Part shown: piece after piece, positions 8,137 to 13,739 of the stretch
Position numbering within the stretch: position 1 is the stretch's first letter
Layout of the letters: the number at the start of each line of letters is the position of its first letter
Source: Bacteroidales bacterium
GTDB lineage: Bacteria > Bacteroidota > Bacteroidia > Bacteroidales > UBA3824
Assembly: GCA_016287995.1 (NCBI GenBank)
Contig: JAEEXW010000032.1
Span: 1-13,739, forward strand
Reading direction: 5' to 3'
Length of the DNA: 13,739 bases
The notes under the pieces: generated by a model
What the model was told of the DNA's origin: nothing
Databases searched by the model: none
What the model saw: only the letters and a program-made list of their open reading frames with translations
Program-made: the position numbers and the translations under genes

Positions 8137-8186
8137 CCTGCGATAACGTTGTGTTTTAGAAAAAAAATGCAAAATTTCATTTTTGA

Positions 8187-8217
8187 TTGGTTGATAATTC
8201 CAAAAGTTTTATCTTTG
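8187..8217 (+). promoter_or_regulatory. Bacteroidota-type promoter of cysK
   Basis: TATCTTTG at 8210-8217 is a perfect TAnnTTTG -7 box, with a TTG -33 element at 8187-8189 and 20 bases between them. Transcription would begin near 8224, leaving a leader of about 30 bases. A short inverted repeat, AAAAATG (8163-8169) and CATTTTT (8178-8184), lies directly upstream of the -33 element. Confidence 0.75.
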
Positions 8218-8256
8218 CATTAAAATTATGAAGTTTAACTAAAAACCATATACAAA

Positions 8257-9192
8257 ATGAGTAAAATTTTAGAAAGTGCATTGGAATTAATCGGCAAAAC
8301 GCCGCTTTTGAAACTTAATAAATATTCAGCAAAAGCGGGCATAAAAGATGCCGTTATTTATGGAAAACTTGAATATCTTAATCTTTCAGGTTCGGTAAAA
8401 GACAGAATTGCGCTTGCAATGATTGAAGACGCAGAAAAGAAAGGCCTTTTGAAACCGGGCGCAACTATTATTGAGCCAACCTCAGGAAACACTGGTATCG
8501 GACTTGCTGCCGTTGCCGCTGCAAAAGGTTATAAGGCTATTTTAACGCTTCCTGATACGATGAGCGTTGAGCGTAGGACACTTCTTAAAGCCTATGGCGC
8601 ACAAATCGTTCTCACCGAAGGTGCAAAAGGTATGAAAGGCGCAATCGCAAAGGCCGATGAACTCAACAAAGAAATAGAAGGCTCTATTATTCTCGGTCAA
8701 TTTGTTAACCCCGCTAACCCCGCAATTCACAAGGCAACAACGGGACCTGAAATTTGGGATCAAACTGACGGCAAAGTTGATATTTTTGTTGCAGGAGTAG
8801 GTACGGGAGGTACTTTGACAGGTGTCGGAGAGTATTTGAAATCTCAAAACCCGAATGTAAAAGTAGTTGCCGTAGAACCCGCTACTTCACCCGTTTTGTC
8901 GAAAGGTACGGCAGGCGCACACAAAATTCAAGGTATCGGTGCAGGTTTTGTTCCTGAAACTTTGAACACAAAGATTTATGACGAGGTTATCCCCGTTGAA
9001 AATGAAGATGCTTTCAAAGAGGGCAGACAGTTTGCTGTCAGCGAGGGCATTTTGGTTGGCATTTCTTCGGGTGCGGCTCTTAAAGCAGCATCGGTTTTGG
9101 CTCAAAGACCCGAAAACAAAGGTAAAAACATTGTTGTGCTTCTTCCTGATTCGGGCGACAGATATTTGTCAACTCCGCTTTTCCAAAACTAA
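8257..9192 (+). CDS. cysK: Cysteine synthase A (O-acetylserine sulfhydrylase)
   Basis: PLP-dependent enzyme that makes L-cysteine from O-acetylserine and sulfide in the cytoplasm. The 311-aa length is typical. The PLP-binding lysine is Lys48 in GSVKDR; the substrate loop TSGNTG is at 75-80; the phosphate-binding GTGGT is at 182-186; GISSGAA at 268-274 and PDSGDRYLST near the C-terminus complete the fold-type II signature. The residues before the lysine read NLSGS, where NPxGS is common, a small variation. The gene has its own promoter and a terminator on each side, so it is probably transcribed alone. CysK rather than CysM is favoured by overall match and by the PDSGDRYLST ending; substrate choice cannot be proved from sequence alone. 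Confidence 0.95.
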   Translation: MSKILESALELIGKTPLLKLNKYSAKAGIKDAVIYGKLEYLNLSGSVKDRIALAMIEDAEKKGLLKPGATIIEPTSGNTGIGLAAVAAAKGYKAILTLPDTMSVERRTLLKAYGAQIVLTEGAKGMKGAIAKADELNKEIEGSIILGQFVNPANPAIHKATTGPEIWDQTDGKVDIFVAGVGTGGTLTGVGEYLKSQNPNVKVVAVEPATSPVLSKGTAGAHKIQGIGAGFVPETLNTKIYDEVIPVENEDAFKEGRQFAVSEGILVGISSGAALKAASVLAQRPENKGKNIVVLLPDSGDRYLSTPLFQN

Positions 9193-9219
9193 AAAATATT
9201 TGTATTTTTTTTATATTTT

Positions 9220-9263
9220 GCCGTAGACAAGCGTAAAAATCCGCAATGTCTGCGGCAATTTTT
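9220..9263 (+). terminator. Rho-independent terminator after cysK
   Basis: GCCGTAGAC (9220-9228) pairs with GTCTGCGGC (9248-9256), nine base pairs including one G-U and extendable by one A-T pair, followed by five T at 9259-9263. Confidence 0.8.
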
Positions 9264-9274
9264 GTTGGTTTTTT

Positions 9275-9305
9275 TTGGCGGTTTGAGTTTATAACATTAC
9301 CTTTG
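9275..9305 (+). promoter_or_regulatory. Bacteroidota-type promoter of the gldH-trmB operon
   Basis: TACCTTTG at 9298-9305 is a perfect TAnnTTTG -7 box. A TTG at 9275-9277 lies 20 bases upstream, the same spacing as at cysK. It sits 22 bases before the gldH ATG and just downstream of the cysK terminator. Confidence 0.75.
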
Positions 9306-9327
9306 CGGAGAAAAATTTTATACGGTT

Positions 9328-9795
9328 ATGAAAAAGTTTTTTCCGGTTTTAGCAGCGGCATTGTTGGCACTATCGTGCAACAGCGGTAGAATTTACAGCG
9401 AAATGGTTGATATTCCCGACATGACTTGGGATATGAACAATATCGCTAAATTTGAAGTCTCTGTTGAAGATATTAATCCTTTTTACGATATAAAAGTGGA
9501 ACTTAGGACGGTGGATTTTTATCAGTTTAGCAATTTGTACTTGTTTTTGAGAACAGAAACACCTTCAAAAAAAGCCGCAGCCGATACTTTGGAGTGTATG
9601 CTTTATGATGACAAAGGCAATTCGCTCTCTAATGCCAAAATGCGTTTCGGAGAGTTGGAGGATTACGAATTTACTTTTAAGGAAAACATAAAATTTCCCG
9701 AAAAAGGCGTTTATACTTTTTATATTCAGCACGGTATGCGGCTTGAACAACTGCCTTTTGTCAAGGAAATAGGATTAACCGTAGAAAAACGTTAA
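9328..9795 (+). CDS. gldH: GldH-type gliding motility lipoprotein
   Basis: A 155-aa lipoprotein. The first 16 residues form a signal peptide with Lys2-Lys3, a hydrophobic core and ALSC, giving a lipidated Cys17. Residues after the Cys (NSGR) do not show the acidic export signal of surface lipoproteins, so a periplasm-facing anchor is more likely. The mature part matches the GldH family: NLYLFLRTETP, DTLECMLYDDKGN and the C-terminal GVYTFYIQHGMRLEQLPFV-EIGL pattern. GldH was defined in gliding Flavobacterium, but homologues occur in many non-gliding Bacteroidota, so the name does not prove motility. It opens the cluster that continues with trmB 11 bases later. Confidence 0.88.
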   Translation: MKKFFPVLAAALLALSCNSGRIYSEMVDIPDMTWDMNNIAKFEVSVEDINPFYDIKVELRTVDFYQFSNLYLFLRTETPSKKAAADTLECMLYDDKGNSLSNAKMRFGELEDYEFTFKENIKFPEKGVYTFYIQHGMRLEQLPFVKEIGLTVEKR

Positions 9796-9806
9796 ACAGA
9801 GAAGAT

Positions 9807-10511
9807 ATGTCTAAAAATAAACTTGAAAAATTCGCGCAAATGGCTGAATTTGAAAATGTTATTCAGCCTGATGATATAAAGGACGAACATTTTGGATTGA
9901 AAGGCCTTTGGGCAGAAAATTTTTTTTCTAATTCCAATCCTTTGACCCTTGAACTCGGTTGCGGTAAGGGTGAATACACAGTAGGTTTGGGCTCCGTTAC
10001 GCCTGAAAAAAATTTCATTGGTGTTGACATCAAGGGCGCAAGAATTTATACGGGAGCAAAAGCCGCTTTGGAGCAGGGTTTTAAAAACGTCGGCTTTTTG
10101 CGTACGCGTATTGATATGATTGACAATTTTTTTGCCGAAGACGAAGTTTCGGAAGTTTGGATAACGTTTCCCGACCCTCAGCCCAAAAAACAGAATAAAA
10201 GACTTACGAGTGCGTATTTCTTGAATCTTTACCGTCGGATTCTTAAAAATGGAGCGTTGATAAGACTCAAAACTGACAGCCGCTTGATGCAATTTTACAC
10301 GTTGGAACTTTTAAAAGCCAACAACGTGGACCCGAGACTTCACACTGACGATTTGTACGCTTCTAACTGTTTGGACGCTACGGCTTTATCTATCAAAACG
10401 TATTACGAAAAACAGTTTTTGGCTCAGGGCAAAAAAATCACTTATCTTGATTTCGTTTTTGACAAAAACAAAGAGTTTGTTGAGATTCCGAAATTTGTTT
10501 TTGAACAATAA
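9807..10511 (+). CDS. trmB: tRNA (guanine-46-N7)-methyltransferase
   Basis: Transfers methyl from S-adenosylmethionine to N7 of G46 in the variable loop of tRNAs. The 234-aa protein shows the Rossmann SAM motif ELGCGKGEYT (49-58), the following acidic strand IGVDIKGARI (71-80), the TrmB signature ITFPDPQPKKQNKR (119-132) in which Gln replaces the usual Trp, and LKTD at 154-157. The C-terminal YEKQFLAQGKKITYLDFVF is also typical. The N-terminal 40 residues are the short extension seen in Bacteroidota members. It starts 11 bases after gldH, and its TAA shares one base with the next ATG (TAATG), so translation is probably coupled. Confidence 0.95.
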   Translation: MSKNKLEKFAQMAEFENVIQPDDIKDEHFGLKGLWAENFFSNSNPLTLELGCGKGEYTVGLGSVTPEKNFIGVDIKGARIYTGAKAALEQGFKNVGFLRTRIDMIDNFFAEDEVSEVWITFPDPQPKKQNKRLTSAYFLNLYRRILKNGALIRLKTDSRLMQFYTLELLKANNVDPRLHTDDLYASNCLDATALSIKTYYEKQFLAQGKKITYLDFVFDKNKEFVEIPKFVFEQ

Positions 10512-11656
10512 TGGAGGTAAAAAAAGGGAAAAATATATTCGAAAAATTATTGTCGTTGCTCAAAAAACTGAATCTTACGCTTACGCTTCTTTTGGTAGCG
10601 GCAACGGTATTTTCGTATTGTTCGGTTTGGATTAACCCGTCAGAATATACAATAATTCCTGCTTTGGCGGGAATGGCTTTCCCGTATATTTTGGTTGTAG
10701 ACGTTTTGTACGCCTTGTTGCTTATTTTTACAAAAAAATGGACTGCGCTTTTGCTGATTGCGACATTGGCGGCGGGATACAAAATGATAGACCTTACCGT
10801 TATGCTTAATCCCGTAAACTATGTTGACGATTATTCAAAAGAGGATTCGTCGTTTAGTTTTATGTCCTTTAATGTCAGACTGTTAGACCGCTATAACTGG
10901 ATTGACAGCAAAGGCGGCACAAAGAATAAAATTTTTGAATTTCTAAAATACGAAAGTCCCGAAATTGTGTGTTTTCAGGAGTTTTACAACAATTCCAAAG
11001 ACAGCGTTACTAATGCTGATTTGATAAGTGAAATTCTTCAAACACCATACGTTATAAGGGATTATGATTCTACTGACTTGCAACACAAAACCGACAAGGG
11101 ATATATAATTTTTTCAAAATACCAACTCTCTGATAAACAGCCGCTTTTTGATTTTACGGGCAACCTTATCGGTATGAGCGTTGACGCAGAGATTTACGGC
11201 AAAAAAGTCAGAATTTTCAACTTTCATCTAAAATCCATAAAACTTGGTTATGATGATTATGAATTTATTGACAAAATAAAGGACAAAAACAATCAAGAAA
11301 AGATTTTAGGCTGGGGCAATATTTTTTCCAAAATGTCTTCGGCGTATCAAATCAGAGTAAAACAAGCGGTTATGATAGATTCCATTGTGTCTTTATCGCC
11401 GTATCCCGTGATTTTGTGCGGAGATTTCAACGAGCCGCCCGTTTCGTATTGTTATTGGCATATAAAGCGCAGTTTCAGGGACGCTTTTTGCGAATCAGGA
11501 ACGGGTTTTGGCGGCACGATGAGGGTTAAGTTCTTGACTTTCAGAATAGATTATATTCTTCATTCCGACAAGTTGAAGAGTAAACGTTTTCGCACGCATA
11601 CCGAAAACTTGTCAGACCATTATCCTATAAGTTGTAAATTCAAATTTTTGGAATGA
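10511..11656 (+). CDS. Membrane-anchored endonuclease/exonuclease/phosphatase-family protein
   Basis: The 381-aa protein has three predicted membrane helices at about 21-39, 49-72 and 76-99, followed by a soluble EEP domain. The metal and catalytic residues of the DNase I-like fold are all present: Asn121 in SFNVR, Glu157 in CFQEF, His239 in NFHLKS, Asp305 and Asn307 in CGDFNEPP, Asp347 in RIDYIL, and Asp369-His370 in SDHYP. An active Mg-dependent phosphodiesterase or phosphatase is therefore likely, but the substrate (nucleic acid, sphingolipid, phosphoinositide or other) cannot be told. With three helices and an N-terminus rich in Lys, the EEP domain should face the periplasm, which is inference. 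It overlaps trmB by one base and the next gene by four (ATGA). Confidence 0.9.
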   Translation: MEVKKGKNIFEKLLSLLKKLNLTLTLLLVAATVFSYCSVWINPSEYTIIPALAGMAFPYILVVDVLYALLLIFTKKWTALLLIATLAAGYKMIDLTVMLNPVNYVDDYSKEDSSFSFMSFNVRLLDRYNWIDSKGGTKNKIFEFLKYESPEIVCFQEFYNNSKDSVTNADLISEILQTPYVIRDYDSTDLQHKTDKGYIIFSKYQLSDKQPLFDFTGNLIGMSVDAEIYGKKVRIFNFHLKSIKLGYDDYEFIDKIKDKNNQEKILGWGNIFSKMSSAYQIRVKQAVMIDSIVSLSPYPVILCGDFNEPPVSYCYWHIKRSFRDAFCESGTGFGGTMRVKFLTFRIDYILHSDKLKSKRFRTHTENLSDHYPISCKFKFLE

Positions 11657-12729
11657 TGATTTTTTTTGTGTCGGTTTCAGTGGTTTAATTTCTGCTTGCT
11701 TAGGTTTGCGGCGTTTTTTTCTCTCGCTGCAAAACCTCTGAAACTAAGGATTTTGACATAAAAATTTCTGTTCTTGTAGCCGCAAAAAACGAAGAAAAAA
11801 ATATCGAAAAATTTTTATGTTGTATCGCAAAACAGAGTTTTAAAAATTTTAATTTGGTTTTGATTGACGACAATTCTTCGGATTCTACTTTTGAAAAAGC
11901 CTTAAATTTCGGCTTAAAAAATCTTGTCCTTAAAAAAAATCCTTTTTCGGGCAAAAAATCCGCGTTGAAATACGGCATAGAATTTTGCAACGGCGAATAT
12001 GTTTTTTTGACCGATGCGGATTGTTTTCCCGAAAAAGACTGGCTGAAAACACTTGTCTCAACTATGAAAAGTAAAAATGCGGATATGCTTCTCTCGCCGG
12101 TGGTAATAACTGCTCCCGATTCTGGAAAATGTTTTCAGCGGCTTTGGCAGGCGGAAGGTTTTTCGTTTATAACCATAACTGCCGGGACGTGTGTTTTGGG
12201 GCAGCCGGTGATGTCTAACGGCGGAAATATCGGTTATAAGACTGAATTTTTCAAAAATAACATTTTAGGGCTTAACGCTGCCTATTCTTCCGGCGACGAT
12301 ATGTTTATGCTGGAGACGGCTCAAAAAATGAATAAAAAAATCGTTTACTCAAAACTTCCTGCCTCGGCGGTTGAAACTTTCGGCGTTGAAACAATGAAAG
12401 AACTTTTCAATCAGCGGTCGAGATGGGTGAGCAAGACAGGCGGTTACAGAAGGGTTTTTACGCTGTTTTTTGCGGCAGTGGTGTTTTTTGCGAATATTGA
12501 CATTATAGTTTTGACGGTGTTGTCTGCTTTTGAAATTACGGATTTTTGGCTTTTGGTTGCGGCATTTTTTTCAAAGTTTTTTGTTGACTTTTTGTCCGTA
12601 AAAATTCCCTCAAAATATTACAACCGCCCGCAAAAATTTTCGGATATTTTTCTTTTGGCTTTGGTTTATCCTTATTATGTTTTCGGGGCGGTGTTTATGT
12701 ATTTTTTTAAAGGTTTTAAGTGGAAATAA
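11653..12729 (+). CDS. Family 2 glycosyltransferase, integral membrane; N-terminal frame disrupted or non-AUG start
   Basis: The GT-A domain begins KISVLVAAKNEE (from 11761), followed by LIDDNSSD, the metal-binding TDAD (bases 12010-12021), SGDD (around 12300) and QRSRW (12412-12426), the set of a GT2 enzyme with a processive-type Q-x-x-RW motif. Two or three C-terminal membrane helices follow (from about 12450). It probably transfers a sugar to a lipid or polysaccharide at the inner membrane; donor and acceptor are unknown. The frame is open from 11704 but has no ATG, GTG or TTG before the conserved core; the first such codon (TTG, 11854) would delete strand 1. An ATG at 11653 overlaps the upstream stop (ATGA) and is in frame, but TAA (11686) and TAG (11701) interrupt it. 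Between the T8 run (11660-11667) and the T7 run (11714-11720), the neighbouring frame encodes a plausible membrane helix (CVGFSGLISACLGLRR). Alternatively ATA at 11758, preceded by TAAGGA, is used. The coordinates given assume the ATG at 11653. Confidence 0.75.
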
Positions 12730-12753
12730 TTTTTTGACATTATTCGCAAATAA

Positions 12754-12785
12754 TTTTCGGTTTTATATATAAAAAAAATCGAAAA
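12754..12785. other. AT-rich hairpin after the glycosyltransferase gene
   Basis: TTTTCGGTTTT (12754-12764) can pair with AAAATCGAAAA (12775-12785), eleven pairs with one G-U, around a 10-base loop. No T-run follows on the + strand, so it is at best a weak terminator or RNA 3' end for the glycosyltransferase transcript. Confidence 0.35.
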
Positions 12786-12791
12786 AAAATT

Positions 12792-12844
12792 ACTCTTTTG
12801 GGTAAATTTTTAGGGGTCAAAAATGACACTTTCGGGTAAATTTT
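12792..12844. repeat. Short direct repeat in the convergent intergenic gap
   Basis: Two 19-base copies at 12792-12810 and 12826-12844 share 17 of 19 positions, including the core GGGTAAATTTT, with a 34-base period. Between them lies GTCA-AAAA-TGAC (12816-12827), a small palindrome. No gene function is visible; it may be a remnant of a dispersed intergenic element. Confidence 0.55.
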
Positions 12845-12879
12845 AAAAAATTAAACGGGCGAAAAATTTTTCGCCCGTT
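12845..12879 (-). terminator. Terminator of psd (perfect 26-base inverted repeat) between convergent genes
   Basis: AACGGGCGAAAAA (12854-12866) is directly followed by its reverse complement (12867-12879). Read on the - strand, the stem is followed by TAATTTTTTAAAA, a six-U tract, so it mainly stops psd transcripts. On the + strand the downstream sequence is less T-rich, but it could also help stop transcripts from the glycosyltransferase side. Confidence 0.8.
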
Positions 12880-12903
12880 ACTGTTATATTATTTTGTAAT
12901 CTT

Positions 12904-13572
12904 CTAATTATTGTTTTTTGGCATATCGGCGATGATGTTCAAGCCGCCGTAAACTTTGTCCCCTAATTTGACACGTACTTTGGTGTCAAGCGGGAAAAAT
13001 ATGTCTACCCTTGAACCGAATTTTATAAAGCCGAACTCCTGACCCTGTTTTGTGGAGTCGCCCTCTTTTACGTGCGCCACGATTCTGCGTGCCACAAAGC
13101 CCGCGATTTGACGGAACATAACCTCAACGCCGTTTTTGTCCTGAACGGTTATCGAAGTGTGTTCGTTTTCGCTTGAAGATTTCGGGTGAGCCGCCAAAAG
13201 GTATTTGCCTTCGTGATATTTGAAATACGTAACCTTTCCCGTTACCGGCCAGCGGTTTGAGTGGACGTTCCACACCGACATAAATATTGAGACTTGAAGC
13301 CTTTTGTCCTTGAAATATTCGTCTTCCTGAACCTCTTCTATTGCGACAATTTCACCGTCGGCGGGAGAGAGGAAAACATATTCGTTTTCAACGATTTTTC
13401 TGTCAGGATTTCTGAAAAACTGCAAAACCAAAAACAACAGGAAAACACTTCCGGCTTGCAGAATATATCCCGGCCATTTATAATCAGCGAAATAGCGGAT
13501 ATACAAAATGTTGATAACCGCCAACGCCAACACCACTATCGCAATCGTTGCATAACCTTCTTTGTTTATCAT
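12904..13572 (-). CDS. psd: Phosphatidylserine decarboxylase proenzyme
   Basis: Makes phosphatidylethanolamine from phosphatidylserine at the inner membrane. The 222-aa proenzyme is of the short type. Two N-terminal membrane helices (about 6-26 and 35-53) are followed by FFRNPDR, the SPADGEIV motif (69-76, with Asp72), the histidine motif VWNVHSNRWP (100-109, with His104) and the self-cleavage site FGSRVD (185-190). Cleavage between Gly186 and Ser187 would turn the serine into the pyruvoyl prosthetic group and release alpha and beta chains; all needed residues are present. It lies 13 bases after cdsA and ends in a terminator. CdsA supplies CDP-diacylglycerol, from which phosphatidylserine synthase makes this enzyme's substrate. 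Confidence 0.96.
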   Translation of the reverse strand: MINKEGYATIAIVVLALAVINILYIRYFADYKWPGYILQAGSVFLLFLVLQFFRNPDRKIVENEYVFLSPADGEIVAIEEVQEDEYFKDKRLQVSIFMSVWNVHSNRWPVTGKVTYFKYHEGKYLLAAHPKSSSENEHTSITVQDKNGVEVMFRQIAGFVARRIVAHVKEGDSTKQGQEFGFIKFGSRVDIFFPLDTKVRVKLGDKVYGGLNIIADMPKNNN

Positions 13573-13585
13573 TTTATTTTCTTTT

Positions 13586-13739
13586 TTAATAAGTTATTGA
13601 AACTATGTACAACCAAACCGGCGGTACGGCAAGAAAAGTACTGTCGAACCTGTCCAAAATGCCGCCGTGTCCGGGAAGTATTTTTCCTGAATCTTTAACA
13701 CCCGTGTTTCGTTTAATCATTGATTCCACGAGGTCGCCG
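13586..13739 (-). CDS. cdsA: Phosphatidate cytidylyltransferase, C-terminal fragment (5' end outside window)
   Basis: Only the last 50 or so codons are present; the gene runs off the right edge. The peptide GDLVESMIKR, then GVKDSGKILPGHGGILDRFDS, is the CdsA signature that carries the conserved Asp residues of the active site. A hydrophobic segment and a short tail ending in ITY follow. CdsA makes CDP-diacylglycerol from phosphatidate and CTP in the inner membrane. It is too short for a six-frame length cut-off but the signature is clear. It is upstream of psd in the same direction, 13 bases apart. Confidence 0.93.
   Translation of the reverse strand, partial: GDLVESMIKRNTGVKDSGKILPGHGGILDRFDSTFLAVPPVWLYIVSITY

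Noticed and set aside
8228..8242. Four-codon upstream reading frame (MKFN) in the cysK leader
   Set aside because: It has no Cys codon or other leader-peptide feature and no attenuator hairpin follows, so chance is the best explanation.
9792..10292. 166-codon open frame on the minus strand across trmB
   Set aside because: It lies fully opposite trmB, whose motifs are unambiguous, and the peptide resembles no protein family.
11701..11708. TAGGTTTG as a promoter for the glycosyltransferase
   Set aside because: It matches the -7 box, but I see no TTG about 20 bases upstream, and it lies inside what is probably coding sequence.
11854..12729. Glycosyltransferase starting at the TTG at 11854
   Set aside because: It would remove the first beta strand and the AAKNEE segment that every GT2 enzyme needs, and that segment is encoded intact just upstream in the same frame.
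1..13739. CRISPR arrays, tRNA/rRNA genes, insertion sequences, toxin-antitoxin or phage-defence genes
   Set aside because: No spaced identical repeats, cloverleaf-like sequence, transposase motif or defence domain was found on either strand by reading.

Overview
The window is an AT-rich chromosomal segment from a member of the Bacteroidota, most likely Bacteroidales-like. Evidence: three upstream regions carry the Bacteroidota -7 box TAnnTTTG (TACTTTTG, TATCTTTG, TACCTTTG); most starts lack a strong Shine-Dalgarno; there is a GldH-type lipoprotein; the phosphatidylserine decarboxylase is of the short FGSRVD type and sits next to cdsA. Most genes are housekeeping. No phage, transposase, CRISPR array, tRNA or rRNA gene is visible.

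Left part (1-1924, + strand): the 3' end of tilS, then a promoter, an unrecognised two-helix membrane/coiled-coil protein of 249 aa, and tpiA (triosephosphate isomerase). The pair is closed by a strong nested hairpin terminator. Centre (1949-7471): a very large exported protein (1593 aa) of unknown function with a helical N-terminus, a long beta-rich body and an acidic tail, followed 3 bases later by rsmE. Next comes a 177-aa Gly/Ser/Gln-rich protein built around a tandem 36-residue duplication (7556-8089), with its own terminator.

Right part: cysK, with a textbook promoter and a terminator, and then a tightly packed set from 9328 to 12729: gldH, trmB, a membrane-anchored endonuclease/exonuclease/phosphatase-family protein, and a family 2 glycosyltransferase. 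The last three are packed so tightly (TAATG and ATGA overlaps) that translational coupling is likely. The glycosyltransferase has no usable in-frame ATG, GTG or TTG before its conserved core, and its expected N-terminus appears in a neighbouring frame between two poly-T runs. On the opposite strand, converging with this set, are psd and the 3' end of cdsA, which form a phospholipid-synthesis operon. The convergent gap holds a perfect 26-base inverted repeat terminator and a short direct repeat.

I did not find a clear new defence or mobile system. The items most worth a second look are the disrupted start of the glycosyltransferase, the unknown 1593-aa exported protein, the duplicated Gly/Gln protein, and the repeat-containing convergent gap.
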